A DNA stretch of 54,703 bases, from assembly GCA_944354265.1 (NCBI GenBank), contig CALVPX010000007.1:1-54703 (forward strand), read 5' to 3'. A program made the position numbers and the translations under genes. Below, piece by piece: positions 8,569 through 17,628 of this stretch. The stretch comes from an uncultured Clostridia bacterium. GTDB taxonomy: Bacteria > Bacillota > Clostridia > Christensenellales > Borkfalkiaceae. The notes beneath the pieces are model-generated. The model was not told where the DNA came from, did no database searches, and saw only the letters and a list, made by a program, of their open reading frames with translations. Every line of letters begins with the position of its first letter. The first letter of the stretch is position 1.

Positions 8569-11500
8569 TTAATTATTCCAAGCTATATAGAGGCTGCCGA
8601 TATAGGTTGCATTGTCACCGACGGTGCCCGTATGAAGCAGGCAGAAGCCGCCGTATGTGTTTGTGGTTATGTCTGCGGTGAGGTCCACTTCGGCTGCGTA
8701 GCCCTTGTCTGCAGCGCCGCTCGTCTGAGGCTGACTGCTTTCAACGTGGGCGTAGAGCTTGCCGTCCTCAGTCCAAACGCGGATTGTGCACTCGGTGAGG
8801 TAGCAGGACGACCTTACGGGCTCGCAAATCTCCTTGCTCTTGCCGTCGGCATACTGCATGAGTACGAAGTCGCAGCTGTCGCCGCTGGTCCTGTATATCC
8901 TGAGGCCGTAGCCGGTGAGCGTTTGGTTGTCGAACTTGATCATTATATCCATATACTGATAGTCCGAACCGAAGCCCTGCGAAGCCGTTTTGCCGGGTGC
9001 AACCTTCAAGGTGACGTCCATATCGCCGAAGCTGTCGCCGACGGGCGTGTACCTGAGTCTTGCGCCGCGCGCCGTCTGATAGATACCCGAATAGTCGAGG
9101 AAGCCGTTCTTGGCGCCCGTGCCGTATGACCATGCATTGTTGGTTACATCTGCGGGAGTCCACTTGCCGGCAACCTTGTCGGAGTACTTGCCGCTGACTT
9201 CGGTGCCGTCGAGAGGAATGTAGCCCTCCTGCGTGTCTGCAGGGCAGTAACCGTCAACCGTCCACATGCCCTCGATGAGTTGAGGCTGAGCCGCCGTTGA
9301 GAAGGTTGAGAAGTCTGTGGAGAGGGTATCCTTTACGGTGATGCCCGTCTGAGCCACGGGTGTTGTGCTTGTGACGATATCTGCCTCGGCATATTCAGAG
9401 CGTATGTGCTTTCTTTCGATGGAGACCTGCAGATACTTGCCCACATATGCCTGCTCGAGAGGTATGCTCTTGAGCGGTTCGCTGCCGCGGCCGACTGCTA
9501 TCTGTATGGGGTTGGTGCCCTGCGCGTCGTCGCAGATGTACCAAATAATTCTTGACATGTCAGCCCTTTCGCCGAGGTCGAGCTCGTAATCAACCTGTGC
9601 GGTTCCGTCGTCATTCTGTTTGATGACGGGCTGCGAGGTAAACTCGGGAGCGGGAAGGATTGTCGGCCTTACCGTGAGGGCGACAACGCCTTCAAGGCCG
9701 CTTGCATCCTTGGCGGTGACTATTACGAGGGCCGCCTCCTCGTCCTGATTGATGCCTTCTACGAGGCAGGTCTTGCCGTCTGCGGAGGGAGTGAGCTTTA
9801 CATGCTGTTCGTCGGCCTGTGAAATGCTCCACTCCACGTCGCCTGCGGCGGTGTAATCGGTGGACTGCGGTCCGAAGATGTCGTAGCCGAGGGTGACTGT
9901 GTCGGCACCCGATTCGATGGTGGCCTCAGTGACATATGTTGTTCCCCATGCGCTCTCGTTCTTGCTTGTGTAGGCTGTGAGCGAAGTGGGAACGTCGGTC
10001 GCGCCGAGGGAGGTGATTATTTCCTTCTGTCCGAGGGGATCCCAATCGTCGCTGCCGCGGAGAAGGTTGTATACGTTGTAGATTATGTTGCCGCTGCCGT
10101 CGACGACCTTATATGCCTTGAGGGCGTCCGTGCCTGTGATGTCGACGCCTGCGTCGGGGCTTCTGCCGCCGTCGTCAAAGGTTATCTGTTCGCCGTTGTG
10201 GGTGACGTTGGAGTAATAGCTGCGATATGTATCGCTCAAAATATCAGACCAACCGATGGTCACGGGCACGTCGTAGTCGCTTATGAACTGACTGTCGATG
10301 ACTACATAGGGGCTCTGCGCCTTGGAGAGGTACTGCTGAACGCTGTCGGAGACGTTGTAGTGAACTATCTCCATTGTGCAGTTCAAAAGCTTAGAACCGC
10401 CGGTGGAATACCAAGGCTTGCCGCTGTAGAATTCGAAGTCGCAGCCGAGGTAGACCGACTGTGAAGAGCCGTTGAGCGAGTCGTCGGTGCTCTCCATGTG
10501 GCAATTTACATAGAGGGCGCGCCCGCTGTTGTTGAAGGGCATCATGTTGAGGCGGCTGATGAAGTTGCAGTTTTCAGCATACAACTTGTCGCCGTTGTAT
10601 GAAGCTATCTGACCCTGCGTTACGTTGTCCGTCCTCTTGGGAACGTTGAGCGAGGGGTCGAGGGGATATACGAGGTCTACGTTGCAGTAGTCGCCGAAGG
10701 TTACGTTTCTCAAAGTGAGGCCGTCGCCCGTCACGCTGAACATCGTCCAGTTGCCGCCGTCGTAGCCCTCGTTATGGCCGTAGTTGCCGGCAATTACTAC
10801 GTTGTAAGGGTCGTCGGTGAGGCCTGTGATGTGCAGGTAATCGCAGTCGATATACATGCCGTAGGCTTCGGTTGTGGAGGTCGAGTTGGGATTATGTATC
10901 CAATAAACATAGGGAGCGATGTAGACTTCCATGGGGTCGGTCTCAGTGCCGTCCACAAGGTTTGCCATGGCCTGCTTGAAGGAATTGTATACATAGTCGT
11001 AGCCCTCTATCTGCTCGTCGGACAGTCTGCCGTCGATATAGATGGCCTTTTCGCCGAGGTCGATGGTCTTCTCCTCCCCTTCAAAGCCGTAAGTTACCTG
11101 AAGGCCGTCCTTGGACAGCGTTACGGGGTACTGAAGCTCTGCGGGATCTGCGCCCTTGGGCGTGAACGCGGCATACAGGCTGATATTTGCATTTACAGCG
11201 CCTGAGAAGTTATATTTTATTGTAGCCGCGCTGTCGGTATACCATGCGTCGAAGTCGTAGCCCGACTTTTCGGGAGACCAATCGAACGCCTGTTCGCCCT
11301 CCTTGACCGTCTGCGTGCGCAGCACATCGCTGCCGTCGTAGAAGGTGACGGTGTAGTAATTTGCCTGCTCGTCGCCTTCGGTGAACTTTGCGTACAGATT
11401 CATGTCTGAAGTGACCGCCGTGTTGAAATTGTATGCCTGAGTGCGGGCGCTGTCCGAATACCATGCATCGAACTCGTAGCCCGACTTTTCAGGCGTCCAG

Positions 11501-11700
11501 TCGAAAGCTTTGTCGCCCGACTTTACTGTAAGGGTCTGAAGCGACTCATCATTCTCACCGTAGTAAGTGACGGAATAATAGTTTTCCTGTCCGTCGCCGC
11601 CGGAATCGTCCTGAGGCGTGCAGGCAGCAAGAATGGACATGCTGAAAATAACGGCAAGCAGTACGCTCAGCCATTTCAGCTTTCTCTTTGTGTTTCTCAT
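8569..11700 (-). CDS. Large InlB-repeat lipoprotein with pectin-lyase-like beta-helix
   Basis: 1043-residue predicted surface lipoprotein. The signal peptide ends in lipobox LAAC (Cys about residue 27). Two InlB B-repeats follow (residues about 40-105 and 113-178; pattern YYSVTYYGEN...FDWTPEKSGYEFDAWY), which usually act as spacers or adhesion modules. Residues about 190-560 (KAIYIDGRL, MEVYIAPYVYWIHNP, LTLRNVTFGD, LYAENCNFISR, LLNCTMEIVH) look like a right-handed beta-helix of the pectin methylesterase/lyase type. Ig-like strands follow near 580-760. The last about 200 residues (ARLRYTPVGDSFGDMDVTL, YGLRIYRTSGDS) resemble a concanavalin/LamG-like carbohydrate-binding module. Role: probable polysaccharide binding or processing at the cell surface. 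Monocistronic, with a consensus promoter upstream. Confidence 0.8.
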   Translation of the reverse strand: MRNTKRKLKWLSVLLAVIFSMSILAACTPQDDSGGDGQENYYSVTYYGENDESLQTLTVKSGDKAFDWTPEKSGYEFDAWYSDSARTQAYNFNTAVTSDMNLYAKFTEGDEQANYYTVTFYDGSDVLRTQTVKEGEQAFDWSPEKSGYDFDAWYTDSAATIKYNFSGAVNANISLYAAFTPKGADPAELQYPVTLSKDGLQVTYGFEGEEKTIDLGEKAIYIDGRLSDEQIEGYDYVYNSFKQAMANLVDGTETDPMEVYIAPYVYWIHNPNSTSTTEAYGMYIDCDYLHITGLTDDPYNVVIAGNYGHNEGYDGGNWTMFSVTGDGLTLRNVTFGDYCNVDLVYPLDPSLNVPKRTDNVTQGQIASYNGDKLYAENCNFISRLNMMPFNNSGRALYVNCHMESTDDSLNGSSQSVYLGCDFEFYSGKPWYSTGGSKLLNCTMEIVHYNVSDSVQQYLSKAQSPYVVIDSQFISDYDVPVTIGWSDILSDTYRSYYSNVTHNGEQITFDDGGRSPDAGVDITGTDALKAYKVVDGSGNIIYNVYNLLRGSDDWDPLGQKEIITSLGATDVPTSLTAYTSKNESAWGTTYVTEATIESGADTVTLGYDIFGPQSTDYTAAGDVEWSISQADEQHVKLTPSADGKTCLVEGINQDEEAALVIVTAKDASGLEGVVALTVRPTILPAPEFTSQPVIKQNDDGTAQVDYELDLGERADMSRIIWYICDDAQGTNPIQIAVGRGSEPLKSIPLEQAYVGKYLQVSIERKHIRSEYAEADIVTSTTPVAQTGITVKDTLSTDFSTFSTAAQPQLIEGMWTVDGYCPADTQEGYIPLDGTEVSGKYSDKVAGKWTPADVTNNAWSYGTGAKNGFLDYSGIYQTARGARLRYTPVGDSFGDMDVTLKVAPGKTASQGFGSDYQYMDIMIKFDNQTLTGYGLRIYRTSGDSCDFVLMQYADGKSKEICEPVRSSCYLTECTIRVWTEDGKLYAHVESSQPQTSGAADKGYAAEVDLTADITTNTYGGFCLLHTGTVGDNATYIGSLYIAWNN

Positions 11701-11793
11701 CCTCTTATTTGCTCCTAAGGTAAATTGATCGGGGAAAGCTTACCCGTTCCTATTGCCGGATGAACAGGCCCTTGCCTACCCAACCTAAGATAA

Positions 11794-11821
11794 ATTATAA
11801 TCCAAAAAAGTGTTCTGTCAA
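11794..11821 (-). promoter_or_regulatory. Promoter of the InlB-repeat lipoprotein
   Basis: On the minus strand TTGACA, 16 nt, TATAAT, about 95 nt upstream of the start codon. The intervening leader has no motif I recognise. Confidence 0.75.
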
Positions 11822-11910
11822 TACTTTTTATAAAAAATTTCATTTTTTGTTAGTTATTACCACTATTCTTGTTAATTTTATCATGGTCAATAGTCAAACA
11901 AATTAAAAAC

Positions 11911-11950
11911 GGCACAGCCGCCCGCATTAAAAATGCGGGCGGCTGCGCCT
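11911..11950. terminator. Strong hairpin in the 11701-12315 intergenic region
   Basis: Arms GCACAGCCGCCCGCATT and AATGCGGGCGGCTGCGC with one mismatch and a short A-rich loop. It may terminate transcription entering from the right. The surrounding 11951-12220 holds no gene I can support; a 9-bp inverted repeat AAACGAATG/CATTCGTTT lies near 11993-12027. Confidence 0.45.
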
Positions 11951-12220
11951 TTGGAGCAAGAGATATTCCGCTGCGATTGCAGGTAACGCATAAACGAATG
12001 AAATTGAGATGGGCGGCATTCGTTTACGGTCGGCAAATATTACAGATAAAATGCAATGCTATGGTCATTCCCCGACGGGAAAAATTTTGTTGCGCAAAAC
12101 GCAAACCCGATGCCCTGCAACGCTCAAGCGGAAAAACCGTCGGAAAGATATTAATTTGCTTAATACCGGGGACCAATTAATATTCTAAATTTGCCCAAAT
12201 GAATTTGCAAGGGAATGACA

Positions 12221-12256
12221 TTTACATTTTGTAAATTTTGTTTTACATAATGTAAA
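12221..12256. promoter_or_regulatory. Tandem palindromic operator-like sites TTTACA-N3-TGTAAA
   Basis: Two perfect 15-nt palindromes, TTTACATTTTGTAAA (12221-12235) and TTTACATAATGTAAA (12242-12256), 21 bp centre to centre, i.e. two helical turns apart on the same face. This geometry is typical of cooperative repressor binding. They lie just downstream of the aldo/keto reductase, with no obvious adjacent target gene; the nearest gene read away from them is the lipoprotein starting at 11700. Confidence 0.5.
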
Positions 12257-12315
12257 GTTATAAACAAAAATAACTTTTGCATGCGGGCGCTGAACGACCC
12301 CTCGGCGCAAGCTTA

Positions 12316-13278
12316 TCAGAGCGCGCCGACGATTTTGTGGGGGACGTACAGCTCGTCGATATACGCCACGTCCTCGGCCGAAAGTTCGACGTTGAAGGCG
12401 GCGGCCGCGTCGTCGAGATACTTTGTCTTGGTGGCGCCGATTATGGGCGAGGTCACGCCCTTTGCAAAGTGCCATGCGAGGGTTATTGCCGTCATGGAAG
12501 TTGAATACTTTTGGGCGAGTTCGTAAATTCTTGCGGAAATTGCCTTGTCCTGCTCCTCCGTGGAGTCGTACTTGCCGCGCGCGGTCGTATCCGTCTTGCT
12601 GCGCATGGTGTCCGCCTCCCATCCGGGGCGGGCGCACCTGCCCGAGGCCAAGGGGCTGTAGGGCGTAAGCGCCACGTTCATCTGATTGCAGATGGGGATG
12701 AGCTCCCTTTCGTCCTCGCGATAGAGAGGGTTGTAGTGGTTCTGCATGGAGACGAAGGGCGTAAAATTGTTGTCGCGGGCGCACAGCTGCATGTTGTAGA
12801 ACTGATAGCCGTACATTGCCGAGGCGCCCAAAGCGCGCACCTTGCCCGCCTTGACCAAGCCGTTGAGCGCCTCCATGGTCTCCTCTATGGGGGTGCCGTA
12901 GTCGAAGCGGTGGATTATATATAAATCGAGGTAATCGGTGCCGAGGCGCTTGAGCGTGCCCTCGATTTCGCGCTCGATGGCCGCCTTTGAGAGGTGCCCC
13001 TCGTTGAAGTATACCTTAGAGGCGAGCACGACTTTGTCGCGCGCGACGTTGTTTTTGATTGCGCGGCCTAAATACTCCTCGCTCGTGCCCGCGGAGTAAC
13101 CGTTGGCGGTGTCGAAGAAGTTGATGCCGAGATCGAGTGCGTGCTTGATTATCTTTTCGCTCTCTTCGGGGTTCAAAGTCCATGCGTGCATCTTGCTTGC
13201 GGGGTCGCCGAAGCTCATGCAGCCGAGACACAGGCGCGAAACCTGTATGCCGCTGTTGCCGAGTGTTGCATATTTCAT
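12316..13278 (-). CDS. Aldo/keto reductase
   Basis: 320-residue NADPH-dependent (beta/alpha)8 oxidoreductase of the aldo/keto reductase superfamily, full length. The family features are visible: N-terminal LGNSGIQVSRLCLGCMSFG, catalytic Asp and Tyr in FFDTANGYS, Lys in VVLASKV, His in LYIIHRFD, and the C-terminal cofactor segment SPIIGATKTKYLDDA. It reduces an aldehyde or ketone of unknown identity in the cytosol. AAGGAGG precedes the ATG. It appears to be a single-gene unit with its own promoter. Confidence 0.92.
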   Translation of the reverse strand: MKYATLGNSGIQVSRLCLGCMSFGDPASKMHAWTLNPEESEKIIKHALDLGINFFDTANGYSAGTSEEYLGRAIKNNVARDKVVLASKVYFNEGHLSKAAIEREIEGTLKRLGTDYLDLYIIHRFDYGTPIEETMEALNGLVKAGKVRALGASAMYGYQFYNMQLCARDNNFTPFVSMQNHYNPLYREDERELIPICNQMNVALTPYSPLASGRCARPGWEADTMRSKTDTTARGKYDSTEEQDKAISARIYELAQKYSTSMTAITLAWHFAKGVTSPIIGATKTKYLDDAAAAFNVELSAEDVAYIDELYVPHKIVGAL

Positions 13279-13306
13279 TTAAAAAATCCTCCTTATGTCT
13301 GACTGT

Positions 13307-13336
13307 ATTATACCACTTTCCTCCCCCCCTTTCAAT
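13307..13336 (-). promoter_or_regulatory. Promoter of the aldo/keto reductase
   Basis: Minus strand TTGAAA, 18 nt, TATAAT with an extended TGG before the -10, about 30 nt before the start codon. Confidence 0.6.
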
Positions 13337-13422
13337 AGGTAATTTTTATTGAAAGGCCGCCGAAAAACTTATAATTTCTGAGCGCCGCATATGGCCGACG
13401 GGCAAACCGGCGGACAGACTGA

Positions 13423-13454
13423 GGCCTCCGCCGCAATAAACTGCGGCGGAGGCC
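13423..13454 (-). terminator. Terminator of the ABC exporter operon
   Basis: Perfect 13-bp stem GGCCTCCGCCGCA / TGCGGCGGAGGCC with a 6-nt loop, 29 bp beyond the stop codon of the second ABC gene. No clear T-tract. Confidence 0.55.
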
Positions 13455-13482
13455 ATTTGCCTTAAGGCATGACCGCAGATGG

Positions 13483-15285
13483 TCATTCCCCGGCGAACTG
13501 CGAATTGTAGAGGGTTGCATAGAAGCCGTTTTGGGCGAGTAGCTGTTCATGGTTGCCCTGCTCGACTATGTTGCCGTCGCGCATGACGAGTATGAGGTCG
13601 GCATTCTTTATGGTGGACAGCCTGTGGGCTATTACAAAGCTCGTTCGGCCGCGGGTGAGGTTATCCATGGCCTCCTGTATCTGCTCCTCCGTACGGGTAT
13701 CGACGTTGGAAGTCGCTTCGTCGAGGATGAGCATGGGCGCGTTCTCCACCATTGCCCTTGCGATGGTGATGAGCTGTTTTTGTCCGCCCGAAATTTCGTC
13801 GCCGTCCTCCACATAGTGCTCGAGGCCGCCCGGCTGCGTGGCGATGTAGTGGTCTATGCCGGCAGCCCTGCATGCGGCGCGCACCTGCTCGTCGGTGGCC
13901 TGCTTTGAGTAGACTATGTTTTCGCGCAGGGTGCCTTGGAACATCCATGTGTCCTGAAGCACCATGCCGAACAGGTCGTGCACTTCCTCGCGGGGCATAT
14001 CCTTTATGGAGACGCCGTCTATCAGAATGTCGCCGCCGCTGACCTCGTAGAAGCGCATGAGGAGGTTGACCATGGTGGTCTTGCCCGCGCCCGTGGGGCC
14101 GACGATGGCCACCTTCCATCCGGGCTCAACCTTTGCGGAGAAGTCGGGAATTATGACCCTGTCGTCGTTATAGCCGAAGCGCACATGCCTGAACTCCACT
14201 TCGCCGCGCACGCCTTGGGTCAGCTTGCGCGTCTTGCCGCTCTCGTCGGACAGCTCCTCCTCGTTGAGGAAGGCGAACACCCTGCCGCTTGCGGCAGCGG
14301 CGCTCTGCAGAACGTTGGCCGCCTGCGCTATCTGCGAAAGGGGGCTTTGGAAGAGGTTGACGTAGACGAGGAAGGCGGAGAGCGTGCCGAACGTTACGCC
14401 GCTTGCGGAGTCGCTTATCATTATGCCCGCCACCACGCAGACGGCGGCGTAGGCAAAGTAGGAGATGAAGTTCATTGCAGGCTGCATTATGCCCGAAAGC
14501 GCCTGCGAAAGGAAGGTGCTCTTTTTGAGCTGCCTGTTCGTCCTTTCGAAGTCGGCGCCCGTGCGGCCTTCGGCATTGAAGGCCTTTATTACGAGCTGAC
14601 CCGAATAATTTTCCTCGACCTTGCCGTTGAGGGCGGCGAGTTCGTCCTGCTGCTTTCTGAACTGCGGTTGAGAGAACTTCATTATTACGAGCAACAGCAC
14701 CGCCATGAGGGGCACTATTATGAGCACGGACAGCGCAAGCTGCCAACACGTTACGAACATGGCGATGAGCACGCCGATGAGCATACATACCGACTGCACC
14801 ACCATGGAAACGGCCTGTTGCATGGAGTTGCCTATCGTGTCCACATCGTTGGTCACCCTTGAGAGCGTATCGCCGTAAGAGTGGGAATCGAAGTACTTCA
14901 GGGGCACCTTGTTTATCTTTTTGGAGATATCCGAGCGCAGTGCGCGGCACATCTTCTGCGAGACGGTGGTCATTATATAGCTTGAAACATATGTGCACAG
15001 CGCGTTGCAGACGTAGAACACGATTAAAATTATCGCAAAGCGGGCTAGCTCGTTCATGTCTATGTTGACGCCTGTCATGGTAATTCCGCCCGTTATGACG
15101 TTCACGAGGTCGGAGAGCACCTGCGGCGCGTAGATGGATATTACAGTGCCCGCAACAGTAAACACAAGCGAAACTATTATGGGTGCGGCATATCTGCGCA
15201 TGAACGACAGCAGCTGTTTTATGTTCTTTGTAAATTCGCCCTTTTTCATTTGGGCGCCGTTATATCTTGCAGGTCTAGGACTCAT
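13483..15285 (-). CDS. ABC exporter, fused permease-ATPase (second half of a heterodimer)
   Basis: 600-residue half-transporter: a six-helix exporter membrane domain (about residues 30-330) followed by an ATPase domain with Walker A GPTGAGKTT, Q-loop VLQDTWMF, signature SGGQKQ, Walker B LILDEATS and the switch His in IAHRLST. The ATG at 15285 overlaps the stop of the upstream ABC gene (ATGA) and has AGGAGG in front; a longer reading frame upstream exists but would overlap deeply and lacks a site. Together with the gene at 15282-17018 it most likely forms a heterodimeric multidrug or peptide exporter. Confidence 0.93.
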   Translation of the reverse strand: MSPRPARYNGAQMKKGEFTKNIKQLLSFMRRYAAPIIVSLVFTVAGTVISIYAPQVLSDLVNVITGGITMTGVNIDMNELARFAIILIVFYVCNALCTYVSSYIMTTVSQKMCRALRSDISKKINKVPLKYFDSHSYGDTLSRVTNDVDTIGNSMQQAVSMVVQSVCMLIGVLIAMFVTCWQLALSVLIIVPLMAVLLLVIMKFSQPQFRKQQDELAALNGKVEENYSGQLVIKAFNAEGRTGADFERTNRQLKKSTFLSQALSGIMQPAMNFISYFAYAAVCVVAGIMISDSASGVTFGTLSAFLVYVNLFQSPLSQIAQAANVLQSAAAASGRVFAFLNEEELSDESGKTRKLTQGVRGEVEFRHVRFGYNDDRVIIPDFSAKVEPGWKVAIVGPTGAGKTTMVNLLMRFYEVSGGDILIDGVSIKDMPREEVHDLFGMVLQDTWMFQGTLRENIVYSKQATDEQVRAACRAAGIDHYIATQPGGLEHYVEDGDEISGGQKQLITIARAMVENAPMLILDEATSNVDTRTEEQIQEAMDNLTRGRTSFVIAHRLSTIKNADLILVMRDGNIVEQGNHEQLLAQNGFYATLYNSQFAGE

Positions 15286-17018
15286 AAGCCAAGTTCCTCC
15301 TTTGACAGCTGCGAAAGAGCTATCTCTCTGTAGACGTCGCACGTCTTTAAAAGCTGCTCGTGCGTGCCTTCGCCGACCGCCTTACCCTTGTCGAGCACGA
15401 TTATCTTGTCGGCGTCCATTATGGTGCCTATGCGCTGCGCGACGATGAGGTTTGTGGTGCCGCCGAGGTGCTCCTTTAAATTTTCGCGCACCTGTTTATC
15501 CGTCTTGTAGTCGAGCGCGGAGAATGAGTCGTCGAATATGATAATTTCGGGCCTGTTGGCGACGGCGCGGGCGATGGAGATCCTCTGCTTCTGTCCGCCC
15601 GAGACGTTCTTGCCGCCCTGAGAAATGGGGCTGTCGTAACCGCCCATTTCGCCGATGAAGCCGTCGGCCTCGGCAACTTTTGCCGCCTCGACTATGTCCT
15701 CGCGGCTTGCCTTGCCGCCGAAGCCTATGTTTTCGGCAACCGTGCCCGAAAACAGCACGCCCTTCTGCGGAACGTAGCCTATTTTATCGCGCAGGGTGCT
15801 CTGCTTGAGGTCCTTGACGTTGACGCCGTCGACGAGCACTTCGCCCTCCGTGGCGTCGTAGAAACGGGGCACGAGGTTTATGAGCGTAGACTTGCCGCTG
15901 CCCGTGCTGCCGATGAAGGCGATGGTCTGCCCCTTTTCCGCCCTGAAGGAGATGTGTTCAAAGACGGCGGCCTCCGCGTCGGGATAGCGGAAACTTACGT
16001 CCCTGAATTCAACCGTGCCCGTCTCGGTAGTGGGCTTTTCGGTTTGAGGGTCGGCGACCGACAGGGGCGTGGAGAGCACCTCGTTTATTCTGTTGGCGGC
16101 GACCTGCGCACGGGGCAGCAGGATGAACATCATCAACAGCATGAGGAAGGCCATGACCACCTGCGACGCAAGCGTCATGAAGGACACTATGGTCTGATAA
16201 TCTATTTGGCCTTCGTTCATCAGCGAGGCGCCTATCCAATAGATGGCGAGCGTCAGCCCGTTCATGACGAGCATCATGGCGGGGCTCATGAGCGCCATTA
16301 CCCTGCCCGTGAAGAGCTGCGTCTTTGTGAAGTCGTCGTTGACCTTATCGAACTTGCCCTGCTGATACCCCTCGGCGTTGTAGGCGCGGACGACGCGTAT
16401 ACCCGTAAGATTTTCACGCGTGACGCCGTTGAGGCGGTCGGTAAGCTTCTGCATGAGCTTGAACTTGGGCATGACGGCGAGCATTATTGCCGCAATGAAG
16501 ATTACGAGCACCACCACGGCCACTACAGTGGCGGCGGTCAGCTGCCAACTTGACGCATTGATTTTGCATATCGCCCATATGGCCATTATGGGCGCGTAGA
16601 TGAGCATGCGCAGCACGAGTATGTTGGCCATGTGTATCTGCTGAATGTCGTTGGTGGTGCGCGTTATGAGCGAGGCCGTGGAAAATTTGTTGACCTCGGC
16701 AATGGAAAAGCTTTCCACCTTGGAGTACACCTTGCTCCTGAGCGTGGCCGAAAGACGGCTTGCCACAAACGAAGCAGCAAGCCCCGAGGCCACCTGACAG
16801 AGCGAACTGCACACGGCGAACGCGAGCATGATGCCGCCTTCGCGCCATATGTCCGCAGTGGTGCCCACGCCCAAGGCGACGGCCTGAATGGCGCCGATAA
16901 TTGCCGATATTTGGTCTATGAGCTCCATGGTAAAGTACACCTGAGCCACGGTTATTCCCACAATGACCGCTATCAGCACCCAATCGAGCGCCTTTAAATT
17001 TTTATAAAGTTTAATCAT
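15282..17018 (-). CDS. ABC exporter, fused permease-ATPase (first half of a heterodimer)
   Basis: 578-residue half-transporter with six membrane helices (residues about 12-310) and a C-terminal ATPase: Walker A GSTGSGKST, Q-loop VPQKGVLF, signature SGGQKQ, Walker B IIIFDDSFSALD. The residue after Walker B is Asp (DDS) rather than the usual catalytic Glu, and the switch position reads VAQRIGT instead of AHR. So this half carries a degenerate catalytic site, as is common in heterodimeric exporters; the partner keeps DEATS and AHR. It overlaps marR by 8 bp and the next ABC gene by 4 bp. Confidence 0.93.
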   Translation of the reverse strand: MIKLYKNLKALDWVLIAVIVGITVAQVYFTMELIDQISAIIGAIQAVALGVGTTADIWREGGIMLAFAVCSSLCQVASGLAASFVASRLSATLRSKVYSKVESFSIAEVNKFSTASLITRTTNDIQQIHMANILVLRMLIYAPIMAIWAICKINASSWQLTAATVVAVVVLVIFIAAIMLAVMPKFKLMQKLTDRLNGVTRENLTGIRVVRAYNAEGYQQGKFDKVNDDFTKTQLFTGRVMALMSPAMMLVMNGLTLAIYWIGASLMNEGQIDYQTIVSFMTLASQVVMAFLMLLMMFILLPRAQVAANRINEVLSTPLSVADPQTEKPTTETGTVEFRDVSFRYPDAEAAVFEHISFRAEKGQTIAFIGSTGSGKSTLINLVPRFYDATEGEVLVDGVNVKDLKQSTLRDKIGYVPQKGVLFSGTVAENIGFGGKASREDIVEAAKVAEADGFIGEMGGYDSPISQGGKNVSGGQKQRISIARAVANRPEIIIFDDSFSALDYKTDKQVRENLKEHLGGTTNLIVAQRIGTIMDADKIIVLDKGKAVGEGTHEQLLKTCDVYREIALSQLSKEELGL

Positions 17019-17472
17019 CGGATATCTCCCGCAAATTTATTTGACTGTTTTTTTCGAGCGAGTTTACAAGTTTTTCGCCCAATGTGAGGAACTGTTCCTG
17101 CTCCTCCCCGTCGAACGCGCCAAGGGCGTGGGCTATAGTGCCGACAAGTTTGCACCTGCTTGCCGCCAAAGCCTCGCGCCCCTTTGGCGTTATTACCACG
17201 CTGACAGTTCTGCCCCGCTTTTGCCTGATAAGCAGCCCCTCCTCCTCGAAGGGCTTTATGAGGCGGCTGACGTTGGGCAGGGCAATGCCGCTTATCTTGG
17301 CTATGCCCGTCACAGTGACGGGTCTGCCGAAGCGCTTTTCGTAATCGCTGAGGCCGCCGAGGACCATGAGCTTTTTGTCGCCGTCGCTCATGCGCGATTT
17401 ATACCTGCGAATGCAGTCGTTAAAGCGGAAAAACAGCGAAGCGGCGCGTTCGGCACTGTGCATTTTATCCAT
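17011..17472 (-). CDS. MarR-family transcriptional regulator
   Basis: 153-residue winged-helix protein. The central VTVTGIAKISGIALPNVSR and the wing (GLLIRQKRGRTVSVVITPKGREAL) match the MarR family. It starts with GGGAGG upstream and overlaps the first ABC exporter gene, so it is the first gene of a marR-ABC-ABC operon. By family precedent it represses its own operon and is released by a ligand exported by the transporter. A palindrome upstream is a likely operator. Confidence 0.9.
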   Translation of the reverse strand: MDKMHSAERAASLFFRFNDCIRRYKSRMSDGDKKLMVLGGLSDYEKRFGRPVTVTGIAKISGIALPNVSRLIKPFEEEGLLIRQKRGRTVSVVITPKGREALAASRCKLVGTIAHALGAFDGEEQEQFLTLGEKLVNSLEKNSQINLREISDD

Positions 17473-17513
17473 TTGTCCTCCCTTATTTTATATAGTTCAA
17501 GCATTTTTAATAC

Positions 17514-17527
17514 TTATCAACTGATAA
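17514..17527. promoter_or_regulatory. Putative MarR operator
   Basis: TTATCA-AC-TGATAA palindrome about 42 bp upstream of the marR start, in the promoter region of the marR-ABC operon. Size and symmetry fit MarR-family sites. Confidence 0.5.
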
Positions 17528-17595
17528 CTATATAAACTGCCGCAAGGCGCCTTAAACGGCGGCACGATATATTCACAAACTTTTCATTGTCGAAC

Positions 17596-17628
17596 AAAAA
17601 AATCCGCGCATATGTGCGCGGATTTTTT
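17596..17628. terminator. Terminator of the polysaccharide operon (bidirectional)
   Basis: AAATCCGCGCA / TGCGCGGATTT stem with A-tract and T-tract on both sides. It overlaps the stop codon of the last operon gene and could also serve transcripts from the left. Confidence 0.8.

Noticed and set aside
11701-11793. Riboswitch in the leader of the InlB-repeat lipoprotein
   Set aside because: I compared it with common classes such as c-di-GMP riboswitches and saw no conserved core.
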